From JAFDWI01 sp963764215 (GTDB lineage Bacteria > Actinomycetota > Acidimicrobiia > Acidimicrobiales > Iamiaceae), in NCBI GenBank assembly GCA_963764215.1, contig CAVXRS010000005.1, forward strand, positions 310,001-374,000: 64,000 nucleotides of DNA, written 5' to 3'. Shown in pieces: positions 45,487 to 54,807 of the stretch. Under the pieces are notes generated by a model that saw only the letters and a list, made by a program, of their open reading frames with translations, was not told where the DNA came from and did not search any database. Position 1 is the stretch's first letter, and each line of letters begins with the position of its first letter. The position numbers and the translations under genes are program-made.

Positions 45487-46296
45487 TCAGGACGAGCCGT
45501 GGATCGGCTTCGAGCTCGGATCGGAGAATGCGGCGGTCTGCCCATCTCGCAGGTGACCGACGTAGCCGCCCGAGATTCCCGGGTAGACCCAGCCTCGGGG
45601 AAGGGTGGTCGAGAACACGTGGGTCGCATCGTTCCACGACGGTTTCGGGTTGTCGCCCGTCCAGACCATGAAGGAGAACCGCCGACCTTCGGTCCGGGCG
45701 CAAAGATGCCAGGGTGGGGGGGACAGCGTGCTCTGGATCCGATGGTGCGCGTCGAACCAGGCCTTGCCGACCACAGGAGAGACATCGAATCGATGCACTC
45801 CGGTGTAGGGCTGCTTCGCGTTCGACGTGTCCCAGACGTCGACCCAGAACAGCCAGACCGCGTCGGCCCAGACGTTCTGGGTGATCGTGATCGCGCGCAC
45901 CCCCTTGGCGTCAGCGCTCGGCGCGATCCGCATCGCCAGGCCGGGCTGGATCGGCTTTCCCTCGCCCGGAACGCCGACCTGGTCCCAGGAGAGGCACGAC
46001 TCCTGGTCGACCGCCTGATCGGCCTGTCCGGGCCACCAGAACACCTCGCGCAGGTTCTTGTCGGCCGAGGTCTTCGGGCCGGTCACCGTCACGTTTTCGG
46101 CGTTGCCGGTGTGTCGGTTCATGACGCCGTTGTCCGAGGTGAGGACCGCGTAGCGGATCGGACCGTCGCTGACCCCGAACGACGAGCCGGCCTTCGTCCT
46201 CGTGGGCCCGAACACGATGAGCCCGATCACCACGACGGCGATCACCAGGACGGCGACCACGGCCGCGACGATCCTCGGTTTGGTGAGACCCACCAT
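45487..46296 (-). CDS. Membrane-anchored extracytoplasmic protein of unknown function
   Basis: I do not recognise this 269-residue protein. It has one N-terminal transmembrane helix (IVAAVVAVLVIAVVVIGLIVFG), then a predicted extracytoplasmic domain rich in Trp (WWPGQADQAV, DAVWLFWVDVWD, PPPWHLCARTEG). The Trp-rich body and lack of enzyme motifs suggest a ligand-binding or structural domain. It is transcribed divergently from the M24 gene across site D. Confidence 0.7.
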   Translation of the reverse strand: MVGLTKPRIVAAVVAVLVIAVVVIGLIVFGPTRTKAGSSFGVSDGPIRYAVLTSDNGVMNRHTGNAENVTVTGPKTSADKNLREVFWWPGQADQAVDQESCLSWDQVGVPGEGKPIQPGLAMRIAPSADAKGVRAITITQNVWADAVWLFWVDVWDTSNAKQPYTGVHRFDVSPVVGKAWFDAHHRIQSTLSPPPWHLCARTEGRRFSFMVWTGDNPKPSWNDATHVFSTTLPRGWVYPGISGGYVGHLRDGQTAAFSDPSSKPIHGSS

Positions 46297-46357
46297 GGCG
46301 CCGACGCTAGTGCACGTGCGATTTTGCCAGGCGGCCGCGCTCGAACCGGGTCTTCGC

Positions 46358-46376
46358 TAATCTGACACTCGTGTCA
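46358..46376. promoter_or_regulatory. Operator-like inverted repeat, site D, with -10 element
   Basis: TGACACTCGTGTCA (46363-46376) matches its complement in 6 of 7 half-site positions, extending to CTGACACTCGTGTCAG. TAATCT (46358-46363) is a -10-like hexamer overlapping its first base. It is 26 nt upstream of the M24 start. Confidence 0.65.
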
Positions 46377-46402
46377 GTTTTTCTCGTGGCTGCGGAAACC
46401 CG

Positions 46403-47638
46403 GTGAATCCGTCGGCACCGGCCACGATCGACGGAATCCCGATTCCGGAGCGGGCCGACCGGGCCCGGATGCGCGCGGATCGTCACGCCAGGTTGCAGAC
46501 CCAGCTCGACGAGGGCGGACTCGACGCACTGCTGTTGCTGGGTACGGCGAACGTCTCCTATGCCATCGGAGCGGATGCCCCGGCGAATGACGCGGCACGA
46601 TCGGTGCTCGCCCGCCAGGTGGCATTGATCGTCGCAGAAGAGCCGCAGCCGTACCTCCGCACGCCCTACCCCGAGGGCGCTCCGTCGGAACTCCCTGCGG
46701 GCCGTGTCGGGCCTGCCTCGTATCCCGATCTCGATGACGGCGCTGCCGACCTCGTGGCCTGGGTCGCCGAGCGGACGCCGGGAGGTGCTCGGATCGGGAT
46801 GGACGAGACCCCCCACCCGTTGCGGTCCGCGTTGGCCGACGTGGGTGTCGAGGTCGTCCCCGCGGCGAAGGTGCTGGGCGCGGCGAAGTTGAACAAGACC
46901 GTGGACGAGGTCGCCTGCATCCGCGCGGCGCAACGCCTCACCGAGGCGGCGATGGCCGAGGTGGTGCCGTTGTTGCGCCCGGGCGTCCGTCAGCACGAGT
47001 TGAGCGCCGTCTTCCTGCGGCGCATCTTCGAACTCGGTGTCGAGAACGTCGGCGTCGATCCGATCTGGCAGGCGATTGCCCCATCCCGTGCGCTCATGCC
47101 GACCACGGTGCTCGGTGACCTGGGCTTTCCCACGGCGACCACGCAGCGCGCCTTCGCCGACGGCGAGGTGATCTGGAACGACACCGGTTTGCACGTCGGC
47201 GGGTACGCGTCGGACTTCGGTCGCACCTGGATCGTCGGCGACGACCCGACGCCGAGCGCCCGGCAACAGGCCCAGTGCGACCGTTGGCGGGCCGTCGTCG
47301 AGGCCTGCAAGGCCCACACCCGTCCAGGCGTCGCGACCATCGAGTTGTGCCGGCTCGCAACCGAGATCAACGGTGGCGTGCGACCCTGGCTGACCCACTT
47401 CTACCTGGCACACGGGATCGGGACGACCTCGGCCGAGATGCCGATGCTCGGCACCGATCTGGGCGAATCCTTCGACGAGGCCCAGGTGCTCTCCCCGGGC
47501 CAGATCCTGGTCTACGAGCCGGTCATCTGGGACGAGGGCGCGGGAGGATACCGGTCCGAGGAGGTCGTCGCCGTGACCGACGACGGGGCGGTGTCGCTCT
47601 GCGATTTCCCCTTCTCCCCCTTCGACGAGGCCCCATGA
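46403..47638 (+). CDS. M24-family metallopeptidase/hydrolase (creatinase fold)
   Basis: The 411-residue protein has an N-terminal creatinase-type domain and a C-terminal pita-bread domain with all five metal ligands: Asp in VIWNDTGLHV, Asp in ASDFGRTW, His in LAHGIGTT, Glu in LVYEPVIW and Glu in RSEEVVAV. It may be an Xaa-Pro-type peptidase or an amidinohydrolase or ectoine-hydrolase-like enzyme. GTG 46403 is the chosen start. It is followed by a degenerate paralogue and a P450. Confidence 0.85.
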   Translation: MNPSAPATIDGIPIPERADRARMRADRHARLQTQLDEGGLDALLLLGTANVSYAIGADAPANDAARSVLARQVALIVAEEPQPYLRTPYPEGAPSELPAGRVGPASYPDLDDGAADLVAWVAERTPGGARIGMDETPHPLRSALADVGVEVVPAAKVLGAAKLNKTVDEVACIRAAQRLTEAAMAEVVPLLRPGVRQHELSAVFLRRIFELGVENVGVDPIWQAIAPSRALMPTTVLGDLGFPTATTQRAFADGEVIWNDTGLHVGGYASDFGRTWIVGDDPTPSARQQAQCDRWRAVVEACKAHTRPGVATIELCRLATEINGGVRPWLTHFYLAHGIGTTSAEMPMLGTDLGESFDEAQVLSPGQILVYEPVIWDEGAGGYRSEEVVAVTDDGAVSLCDFPFSPFDEAP

Positions 47639-48839
47639 GCACGACGCCACCGGTCGAGGTGGCCCGGCCCGTCCCCGCTGACGTTCCGCTCGCCTCGGAC
47701 GCGCCCGGCCATGCGGCCCTGCGGGCCCGACGCCGGCGCCGCGTCTTCGATGCGATGGCCGCCGACGGTCTCGACGTGCTCATCCTTGGCCGACCGGCGG
47801 AGGTCACCTACGCCACCGGGATGCGTCAACTCTGGCTCGCCGGGAGCCGTCCGTTCGGACCGGCCGCGATCCTCATCGCCGCCACCGACCAGGTCCATCT
47901 GTTGGCCACCTCCGAAGACGGTGTGCCCGACGAGCTGGGTGCGGGGGCCCTGTTCGCGATGTCGTGGAATCCGGCCACCGTGCGTGCCGCGGTGGCTGCA
48001 CTCCCCGGCTTGGCCGATGCAAAGGTGATCGGAACCACGTCGTTCACGCCGGGATTCGACCGCTTCGTGGGCTCGATCGCCCCGGGAGCTGCGATCGTCG
48101 ACGGCGCCTCCACGCTCGATGCCGCCCGGCGGGTCAAGGACCCCGACGAGATCGCCTGCATCGAAGCCGCCACCGCGTGCAGTGCCGAGGCGCTCGACGC
48201 GATGCGGGACGCCCTCCGTCCCGGGCGCACCGAACGCGAACTGCTCGCGGTCTATCTGGGACGATTGGCGGAGCTGGGGGTGCCGACGCCCCCCACCGAA
48301 GGGGTGGTGTGCGCCAATTCGCCGGGCCAGCTCCCACGGTTGCGTCGCCTGGCCACCGACCGGGTGATCGACGTCGAAGACCGCGTGGTTCTCGACGTCG
48401 CCGCAAACGTGGCCGGCTACGAGGGCGGGGTCGGTACCACCGTCATCGTCGGATCGGCCGGGCATCCTGGGGCTCGTCCGGCGGGTCGGATCGCGTCGCC
48501 CGGCGCGGCCGCGAGGCGCTCGGCACACTGGTGAGTGCCTGCCGACCGGGGGTGACGGGGGTGGAGCTGCGGTCCGCGGCGGTCTCGACCGGTGTGCCGT
48601 TGGGCGACGAACCGATCGTGGTGGGCATCGGGATGGGAGTCGAACCGCCCGTCGTCGCGACCGGGATCGGTGACCGGGCCGTGCTGGAGGCCGGCATGGT
48701 CCTGGCCGTGAGCACCTGGGTCGCCGATGAGCGGCGAGGAGGCTGGTACGAACGCCGCATCATCGAGGTGGCCGACGTGCCCCGGGTGCTCGGCCCGGTC
48801 CCGCTGAGTGGATGGAAACGAGGAGACGACGATGAGTGA
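47635..48839 (+). pseudogene. Degenerate M24-family paralogue, one apparent frameshift
   Basis: The N-terminal half is well formed (DGLDVLILGRPAEVTYATGMRQLW). The C-terminal pita-bread half has lost four of five metal ligands compared with its neighbour: YEGGVGTT for YASDFGRT, VVGIGMGVEPP for the HGIG motif, VLAVSTWVAD for LVYEPVIW, and ERRIIEV for SEEVVAV. Only the first Asp (VVLDVAANV) remains. The frame shifts near 48500, before EALGTLVSACRPGVTG, and continues to a normal end, so the shift may be an indel error while the ligand losses are real. A non-catalytic partner of the upstream enzyme is one reading. Confidence 0.72.
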
Positions 48840-50112
48840 CCCGCAGCCCGACCCGCGCCACGCCGGTCGGCCCACATTCGATTTCGACCATCACGATCCG
48901 GCGATCCACGGGGATCGCATCGACGCATGGGCGACGCTGCGGGAGCGCTGCCCGGTCGCGTGGAACCCCAACCATGGTGGATTCTGGATGGTCGCCGGTC
49001 ACCGGGAGGTCGCCGAGGTTTCCCGGGACGCCACCACGTATTCGAGCCGGTACGAACCCGATCCGGTCGACGGCATCACCTATGTCGGTATCACCGGCGT
49101 GCCCCGCTCCGCGGCGATTCCCAAAGCCGGCATCGCCGAAGTCGAAGGCCCGGTGCATCTGGCCCTGCGGCGCGTGATGAATCCGTACATGGTCCCCAGA
49201 GCCGTCGAGGAGATGCGACCGTTGATGGAGCGTGCCGCGACCTGGTTCCTCGACGAGCACATCGAATCGGGTGCGATGGACCTCGTCGACGATTTCGCTT
49301 CCCCGGTTCCCGCGGTGATGACCATGGATCTCGTCGGCCTGCCGCTCGACAGCTGGGAGCACTACGCCGAGTTGTTCCACGGTGCGGTCGCCCACGACCC
49401 GGCCGACCCGGATGCCCGGGCGACGATGCGGCGCCACGCCAAGGCGATCGCGGCGGAACTCGACGAGGTCATCGCCGCGCGGCGTGACGAGCCGGCTGAC
49501 GATCTGATCTCCGAGCTGCTGCAGCTCGAGGTGGACGGTGAGCGGTTGGATGACGCAGCACTGCAGGCCGTGCTGCGCAACCTCATCGCCGGCGGTCTGG
49601 ACACCACCACGTCACTCACCGCCCTCGCACTGCACCATCTCGCCCTGCATCCCGATCAGCGACAGCGCCTCATCGACGAACCGGAACTCACGGGACCGGC
49701 AACCGAGGAGTTCCTGCGCTATTTCTCGGTGAACGAGACCCTCACCCGCACCGTGACCTGCCCGGCCTCGCTCGGCGGACAGTCGCTGGAGGCCGGCGAA
49801 CCGCTCATGCTGAGCTGGTTGTCGGCGAATCGTGACGCCACCGTCTTCGAGCGTCCCGACGAAGTGGTGCTCGACCGCGAGGCGAATCCCCATCTCGCGT
49901 TCGGCGTCGGTCCGCACCGGTGCATCGGCCTGCACATCGCCCGGACGTTGTTCGTGATCCTGCTGCGCGAGGTGTTGGACCGGATACCCGACTACGTGGT
50001 GGACGAGGAGCGCACGACGTTCTACCGGTCGAATCCGGAGATGAACGGCGTCGTGCGGCTGCCGGTCACCTTCACCCCGGGACCTCGACGAGGGCCGGGC
50101 CGGCCCTTCTGA
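48832..50112 (+). CDS. Cytochrome P450
   Basis: The 426-residue monooxygenase has the I-helix oxygen motif NLIAGGLDTTTSLTAL, the ExxR in EEFLRYFSVNET, and the haem loop FGVGPHRCIG with Cys364 as axial ligand. The start ATG 48832 has GAGGAG upstream. It overlaps the M24 paralogue gene, so M24-M24-P450 is one operon. No ferredoxin or reductase partner is present in the window. The substrate is unknown; bacterial P450s of this type hydroxylate lipids, terpenes or aromatics. Confidence 0.92.
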   Translation: MSDPQPDPRHAGRPTFDFDHHDPAIHGDRIDAWATLRERCPVAWNPNHGGFWMVAGHREVAEVSRDATTYSSRYEPDPVDGITYVGITGVPRSAAIPKAGIAEVEGPVHLALRRVMNPYMVPRAVEEMRPLMERAATWFLDEHIESGAMDLVDDFASPVPAVMTMDLVGLPLDSWEHYAELFHGAVAHDPADPDARATMRRHAKAIAAELDEVIAARRDEPADDLISELLQLEVDGERLDDAALQAVLRNLIAGGLDTTTSLTALALHHLALHPDQRQRLIDEPELTGPATEEFLRYFSVNETLTRTVTCPASLGGQSLEAGEPLMLSWLSANRDATVFERPDEVVLDREANPHLAFGVGPHRCIGLHIARTLFVILLREVLDRIPDYVVDEERTTFYRSNPEMNGVVRLPVTFTPGPRRGPGRPF

Positions 50113-50148
50113 CCAGGTCGCAGCACCTTCCCGAGGGTGTGGGACGCG

Positions 50149-50184
50149 CGACGGGCGAGGTCCACAGGGGGACCTCGCCCGTCG
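50149..50184. terminator. Bidirectional hairpin terminator
   Basis: Perfect 15-bp stem (CGACGGGCGAGGTCC, 50149-50163, complement 50170-50184) with a 6-nt loop, placed between the converging P450 gene and the secreted-protein gene. It has no T-tract. Confidence 0.7.
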
Positions 50185-50205
50185 GAGTGCGCCGTGGCGG
50201 CCTGG

Positions 50206-50775
50206 TCAGCCGGTGTAGTTCGGCTGGGCGGCAACCGGCTTCGCCGCGTTGGGGGCGGGCGGTGCGGGCGCCGTGACCGTGATCTTCTTGAAGTAGACGT
50301 GTTCGTCGTTCTCGGGCTGGACGAGCACCGTGTAGGTCCCGGGCTTCGTGTTCTCCGGGATGGTGAGGATCATGTCGAGCAGGCCGTTCGCGTCGGTCTT
50401 CCCGTTTGCCAGCAGCACGTCGTCGGGCGAGTGCTCGTGCACGTCGCCCATGGCGAGCGTGACCACGACGGGGTCGTTCGGCGCCAGATTCGGAATCGTC
50501 AGGTGGGTCGTCCCTCCGGCAGCAACCGTGGTCGGCACGAGGCTCCCGGGCACCACGATCGTCGTGGTGGGCGCCGCGGTGGTGGACGAGGTGGTCGTCG
50601 AGGTCGTGGTCGAAGTCGTCGTCGACGTGGTGGTCGAGGTGGTCGTGGACGTGGTGCTCGTCGTGGTCGTCGACGGGGGAGCCGCGAAGCTCGTCATTCC
50701 GAGTGCGATCGAGCCTCCGAACATCAGCGCGCCCGCTGCAGTTCCTGCGATGAACTTGCGTGCCGGATTCTTCAT
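50206..50775 (-). CDS. Secreted protein with Thr/Ser tandem-repeat stalk
   Basis: The 189-residue protein has a signal peptide (KFIAGTAAGALMFGGSIALG) and a low-complexity stalk of TTST repeats (about residues 35-68), encoded by a gtc/gtg-rich run at about 50570-50680. A small beta-rich domain follows, with PGSLVPTTVAAGGTTHLTIPNLAPNDP and DVHEHSPDDVLL. It is possibly O-glycosylated and surface-exposed. It ends in Pro/Ala-rich PNYTG without an anchor. It was started at ATG 50775 with GGGAG upstream. Confidence 0.72.
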   Translation of the reverse strand: MKNPARKFIAGTAAGALMFGGSIALGMTSFAAPPSTTTTSTTSTTTSTTTSTTTSTTTSTTTSSTTAAPTTTIVVPGSLVPTTVAAGGTTHLTIPNLAPNDPVVVTLAMGDVHEHSPDDVLLANGKTDANGLLDMILTIPENTKPGTYTVLVQPENDEHVYFKKITVTAPAPPAPNAAKPVAAQPNYTG

Positions 50776-50891
50776 GATTTCTCCCTTTTCCACTGATGGC
50801 GTCCGCGGACGCTGCCTCGAACTGCCGATCAAGGCCGAAAGGCTCATCGGCTGGGCCTCAATAGAGTTGAGGACTTCCGAAAGCCTGCGAC

Positions 50892-50920
50892 AACATACGG
50901 CGGTCTTCGGTGATTGTCAA
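50892..50920 (-). promoter_or_regulatory. Promoter for the secreted repeat protein
   Basis: On the minus strand TTGACA (50920-50915) is followed after 17 nt by TATGTT (50897-50892), an excellent -35/-10 pair. Transcription would start near 50885, giving a 5' leader of about 110 nt before the ATG at 50775. Confidence 0.65.
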
Positions 50921-50943
50921 GGCTTTCGGCCTCCCTTGACAAT
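50913..50943. promoter_or_regulatory. Inverted repeat spanning two divergent -35 boxes
   Basis: ATTGTCAAGG (50913-50922) is exactly complementary to CCTTGACAAT (50934-50943), 11 nt apart. Each arm holds a -35 hexamer. A second, larger pair (CCGAAAGCCT 50878-50887 and AGGCTTTCGG 50920-50929) overlaps it. This could be an operator controlling both promoters. Confidence 0.5.
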
Positions 50944-50964
50944 TCCCGATGTCCGACTTCTACT
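50936..50964 (+). promoter_or_regulatory. Rightward promoter antisense to the SDR gene
   Basis: TTGACA (50936-50941), 17-nt spacer and TCTACT (50959-50964). Its transcript would run antisense into the leftward SDR gene, whose stop codon it overlaps. Confidence 0.35.
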
Positions 50965-51697
50965 CTTGAAGTTCGTTACGACCGAGCGCACGTGCTGCTT
51001 CAGGGACAAAGGGCTCAGGCGCAAATGGTCCGGTGTCGACGCAGGAAATATCGAGCATCGGGAGCCGAACGCTGGGTTCCAGCGTGTCGAGCCAGCAGAT
51101 GGCCCGGGCAACGTCGTCGACGTTCAAGGTTCGCATCGGGAAGTGCACGTCGTCGAGCATCGGCGTCTCGACCGGTCCGGTGACCACCGTATGGACGGCG
51201 ATGCCATCTCTCATGACTTCTCCCGAGAGTGCGGCGGCAAATGCATTCAACCCGGCTTTGGATGCCGAATAGGCGGCCTTCCCCGGCTGAGGAGACAACG
51301 ACGACGACGACGACACGAACACGAACCGGCCACCCGGTTCCATGACGGGCAATGACGTCGACGACACCACGAATGCCGTGCGCAGGTTCACCCTCAATAC
51401 CGCATCGAAGGTGTCGATCAATTCCCGGCGCACGAACGTGCCTTGCATGATGCCCGCAGCATGTACGACGAGGTCGATCCGGCCCGCTTCGGCGACCACC
51501 CGGGCGAAAGCATCGGGGTCGGAGGCGTCGGCGGCCACCCAACGCGCTCCGAGCTCACGGGATCTCTCCCGGAGGCGGTCCTCGCCCCGCGCGGTGCACA
51601 CCACCTCGTAGCCGCGCTCGACGAGCATGCCGGCGGTCGCTAGGCCGATCCCGCTGCTACCGCCGGTGACGATCGCTAGCCTTCGCTGCTGTGCCAT
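50960..51697 (-). CDS. SDR-family oxidoreductase
   Basis: The 245-residue protein has LAIVTGGSSGIGLATAGML, DLVVHAAGIMQ, FVSSSSSLSPQPG with Ser, and YSASKAGLNAFA (YxxxK). It ends near PFVPEAARALGRNELQE. It reads leftward and diverges from the enoyl-CoA hydratase with only 16 bp between starts, so both must share a compact promoter region or be leaderless. The function is probably 3-hydroxyacyl or alcohol oxidation in the neighbouring pathway. Confidence 0.88.
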   Translation of the reverse strand: MAQQRRLAIVTGGSSGIGLATAGMLVERGYEVVCTARGEDRLRERSRELGARWVAADASDPDAFARVVAEAGRIDLVVHAAGIMQGTFVRRELIDTFDAVLRVNLRTAFVVSSTSLPVMEPGGRFVFVSSSSSLSPQPGKAAYSASKAGLNAFAAALSGEVMRDGIAVHTVVTGPVETPMLDDVHFPMRTLNVDDVARAICWLDTLEPSVRLPMLDISCVDTGPFAPEPFVPEAARALGRNELQE

Positions 51698-51713
51698 CGA
51701 GAGGAGGCTAGAC

Positions 51714-52475
51714 GTGTCCGACTTCCCCGGCATCCGGATCGACGACGACGGCGACATCCGCATCATCACCATGGACCGGCCAGACGAACTGAACTCGTTC
51801 ACCGAGGACTTCCACGCCACGTTCGTCGAGTTGTGGCGGTACCTCGCCGACGACGAGGACGCCAGGGCCTTCGTGCTCACCGGATCCGGTCGGGCGTTCA
51901 GCGCGGGTGGCAGCTTCGCCGACTTCGAGACCCGGCGGGTCGACCGCGCGGTACGGCGTCGCAGCCTGCGGATGGCGCGTGCCCTGTTCGAATCGATGCT
52001 CGAGGTCGAAGTGCCGATCGTGGCCGCGGTGAACGGTCCCGCAGTGGGACTGGGGGCGACGGTCACGACACTGTGCGACATCGTGTTCCTGGCGGACCGG
52101 GCCTTTCTGGCCGACACCCACGTGTCGGTCGCGCTGGTCGCGGGTGACGGGGGCGCGGTGACCTGGCCGGCCCACGCCGGCCTTCTGCGGGCGAAGCAGT
52201 ATCTTCTGACCGGCGATCGGGTCAACGCGGCCGAGGCCGTCGAGTTGGGACTGGCGAATTTCGCGGTGTCCGCGGAGAGCCTGATGAGCGAGGCGACCGC
52301 GTTCGCCAGACGTCTTGCCGCGCAACCTTCCCAGGCCGTGCGAGCGACCAAGGCGATCCTCAATCAACACCTGCGTGCCAACGCGGTGCGGGCACTCGGC
52401 TTCGGTCTGGCGGCGGAGAACGCCTCGCACGACACCGACGACTACGCCGAGGCCATCGCCAAGCTGCGCCGGTGA
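51714..52475 (+). CDS. Enoyl-CoA hydratase/isomerase-family protein
   Basis: The 253-residue crotonase-fold protein has ITMDRPDELNSFTEDFH, FSAGGSFADF (first oxyanion loop), AAVNGPAVGLGATVTTLCD (second), and VALVAGDGGAVTWPAHAG. In VAGDGG the usual hydratase Glu is Asp, so the reaction may differ from hydration. GTG 51714 has GAGGAGG upstream. It converges on the arylsulfatase gene. Confidence 0.88.
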   Translation: MSDFPGIRIDDDGDIRIITMDRPDELNSFTEDFHATFVELWRYLADDEDARAFVLTGSGRAFSAGGSFADFETRRVDRAVRRRSLRMARALFESMLEVEVPIVAAVNGPAVGLGATVTTLCDIVFLADRAFLADTHVSVALVAGDGGAVTWPAHAGLLRAKQYLLTGDRVNAAEAVELGLANFAVSAESLMSEATAFARRLAAQPSQAVRATKAILNQHLRANAVRALGFGLAAENASHDTDDYAEAIAKLRR

Positions 52476-52506
52476 CGTTGCGCGTACCGGCTGTGGGGCA
52501 GGGGCG

Positions 52507-54807
52507 TCACTGTTCCGAGAGGATGCGTTCGAAGATGTCGACCGGGTCTTCGGCGACCGGATCCCCGACCTGCAGGCGCACCCGGTGGATAGTGGCGGTG
52601 CAGGGAAACGGTGCCGCGTAGTCGTCGCCGACGGCCGGGCCGTGTTCGTAGCCACAGGTCAGCCCGACCCCGGTGTGGCTGAACTTGGTCGAGGTGAACA
52701 GCGCGAGCGCTCCGGTTCCGACCACCCGGTCGTCCACGAACAGCTCGACCGTGCCACCGCCCTCGGGGTGGGGCGTGTAGCGCATGAGCAGTGCATGATC
52801 ACCGGGCGTCACGTCTTCGGTCGAGCTGATCACGTCACGGCGTTTGCCGTACAGGTTGTGCACGTAGCGGAGTCGTCCACCGATCAGGTGCAGCGAGAAT
52901 CCGCCCAGCACGGAACCCTGGGCCAGCAGCACCCCTTCGCACCGGTCCCCCGGGGCAACGGTGACGTCTGCGCGGATTTCGTGGAAGCGGTTCTTCACGT
53001 TCGGGGCGACCGGTTCGGGCACCGGCGCCGCACCCGGCCAGAAGGTGGCCGCGCGACGGTCGTGGGCGCGGCTCGGTTTGGGGTGGGCGATCGCGTGCAA
53101 CGGCCGGTTGTCCAACGGCAACACCTGGTTGCGCCGTGCCTCCTCCCACCAGATGCCGACCAGCTCGGCCACCTTGTCGGGGCGTTCGTCGGCCATGTCG
53201 ACCAGCTCGGTCGGGTCGTCCGCCACGTGGTACAGCTCCCAGCGGTCGTCGCTGAACGGCGCGTTCCAGTCGAGCCCGTCGTCGTAGACGGGTCCGACCG
53301 GCTTGAAGGTCACCGCCTTCCAGCCGTCGTGATAGATGGCCCGGCTGCCCAACATCTCGTAGTACTGCGTGGTGCGCGGCGGCGGTGCGGCGCCGCCCCC
53401 GGCGCGGAGCACCGGAGCGAAGCTCGCCCCGTCGAGGTGTGACTGGGGTGTCGAGTCGATCTCGGCCGGTGGGGTGATGCCGATGAGGTCGAGGATGGTG
53501 GCGGGCACGTCCACGGCGTGGGCGTACTGGTGGCGAATCGCGCCGTTCGTGTCGAGCCGGCCCGGCCAGGTGAAGATGCACGGATCGGCCACACCCCCTT
53601 CGTGCACTTCCCGCTTCCACCGCTTGAACGGCGTGTTCCCGGCCATCGTCCAACCCCACGGATAGTTGTTGTGCGACGACGCGGATCCGATCTCGTCGAC
53701 GCGACGCGCCAGTTCACGAGGTCCGGCCGGGTCGAAGTTGACGGGCCGCACGTCGTTGATCGAGCCGTCGCGACCGCCTTCGCCGCTGGCGCCGTTGTCG
53801 GACACGACCACCACCAGGGTGTTGTCCAGGTCGCCGGTCTCGTCCAGGAAGTCGAGCACGCGGCCGATCTGCGCGTCGGTGTGGGCGAGGAACGCGGCGA
53901 AGCACTCCATGAAGCGGGCAGCCACCGTACGGGCGTCGTCGTCGAGGTCGTCCCAGGCCGGTACCCACGAGGGCCGCGGGGCCAGCGACGCCACGGGTGG
54001 GATCACCCCGAGGTCGAGCTGTCGGGCGAACGTCGCCTCGCGCCAGGCGTCCCAGCCGTCGTCGAACCGGCCTCGTTCGGCCGCCACCCACTCGGGGGGC
54101 GCCTGGTGCGGCGAGTGGCAGGCCCCGGTGGCGAAGTAGCAGAAGAAGGGTTTGTCCGAATCGGCGGCCCGCAGGTCGGCGATCTGGCGGATCGCCTGAT
54201 CGGCCAGGTCCTCGGTGAGGTGGTAGCCGTCCTCCAGGGTGCGCGGCGCCGAGGTCGCATGGTTGTCGCTGAACAGTGCGGGTACGAACTGGTGGGTCTC
54301 TCCGCCGTGGAATCCGTACCACCGGTCGAAGCCGCGGCCGAGCGGCCACGACCGTCGGGTGGCGGCGTTGTTCGCCTGATCGTCGGGGGTGAGGTGCCAC
54401 TTGCCGATCGCGTAGGTCGCGTAGCCCCGGTCGCGCAGGATCTCGGACAGGAACCCGTTCTGGACGGGGATCTCGGCGTCGTAGCCGGGAAAGCCCGTCG
54501 CCAGATCGGCGACCCGCCCCAGGCCGTTGCGGTGATGGTTGCGACCGGTCAGCAGACACGACCGCGTGGGCGAGCACAGCGCGGTGGTGTGGAAGTTGGC
54601 GAGGCGCACCCCGGCCTCGGCGAGGGCGTCGAGGCGTGGCGTTCTCAGGTCCGATCCGTAGCAGCCGAGTTGGGCGAAACCGACGTCGTCCAACACGATC
54701 ATCAGCACGTTGGGCGCGCCCTCGGGTGGGGTGGGCTCGGGCGGCCACCACGGCGTCGAAGTACGCCAGTCGTCGCCGATGGTTCCTTCAAACTCGGACT
54801 CGAGCAT
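52507..54807 (-). CDS. Arylsulfatase (type I, formylglycine)
   Basis: The 766-residue sulfatase has NVLMIVLDDVGFAQLGCYG (calcium Asp pair) and the formylglycine motif LCSPTRSCLLTGRN with Cys78 as the modified residue. It also has GKWHLTP, VVVVSDNGASGEGG (Asp-Asn) and FKRWKREVHEGG. No signal peptide is visible, so it is probably cytoplasmic. The C-terminal 150 residues form a beta domain (FSLHLIGGRLRYVHNLYG). It would desulfate a sulfate ester. ATG 54807 has AAGGAG upstream. It is the last gene of the leftward unit with the amidohydrolase and CoA ligase. Confidence 0.9.
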   Translation of the reverse strand: MLESEFEGTIGDDWRTSTPWWPPEPTPPEGAPNVLMIVLDDVGFAQLGCYGSDLRTPRLDALAEAGVRLANFHTTALCSPTRSCLLTGRNHHRNGLGRVADLATGFPGYDAEIPVQNGFLSEILRDRGYATYAIGKWHLTPDDQANNAATRRSWPLGRGFDRWYGFHGGETHQFVPALFSDNHATSAPRTLEDGYHLTEDLADQAIRQIADLRAADSDKPFFCYFATGACHSPHQAPPEWVAAERGRFDDGWDAWREATFARQLDLGVIPPVASLAPRPSWVPAWDDLDDDARTVAARFMECFAAFLAHTDAQIGRVLDFLDETGDLDNTLVVVVSDNGASGEGGRDGSINDVRPVNFDPAGPRELARRVDEIGSASSHNNYPWGWTMAGNTPFKRWKREVHEGGVADPCIFTWPGRLDTNGAIRHQYAHAVDVPATILDLIGITPPAEIDSTPQSHLDGASFAPVLRAGGGAAPPPRTTQYYEMLGSRAIYHDGWKAVTFKPVGPVYDDGLDWNAPFSDDRWELYHVADDPTELVDMADERPDKVAELVGIWWEEARRNQVLPLDNRPLHAIAHPKPSRAHDRRAATFWPGAAPVPEPVAPNVKNRFHEIRADVTVAPGDRCEGVLLAQGSVLGGFSLHLIGGRLRYVHNLYGKRRDVISSTEDVTPGDHALLMRYTPHPEGGGTVELFVDDRVVGTGALALFTSTKFSHTGVGLTCGYEHGPAVGDDYAAPFPCTATIHRVRLQVGDPVAEDPVDIFERILSEQ

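Noticed and set aside
50570..50690. Microsatellite or CRISPR-like repeat
   Set aside because: The gtc/gtg-rich run is the coding sequence of a Thr/Ser stalk in a secreted protein in one consistent frame.
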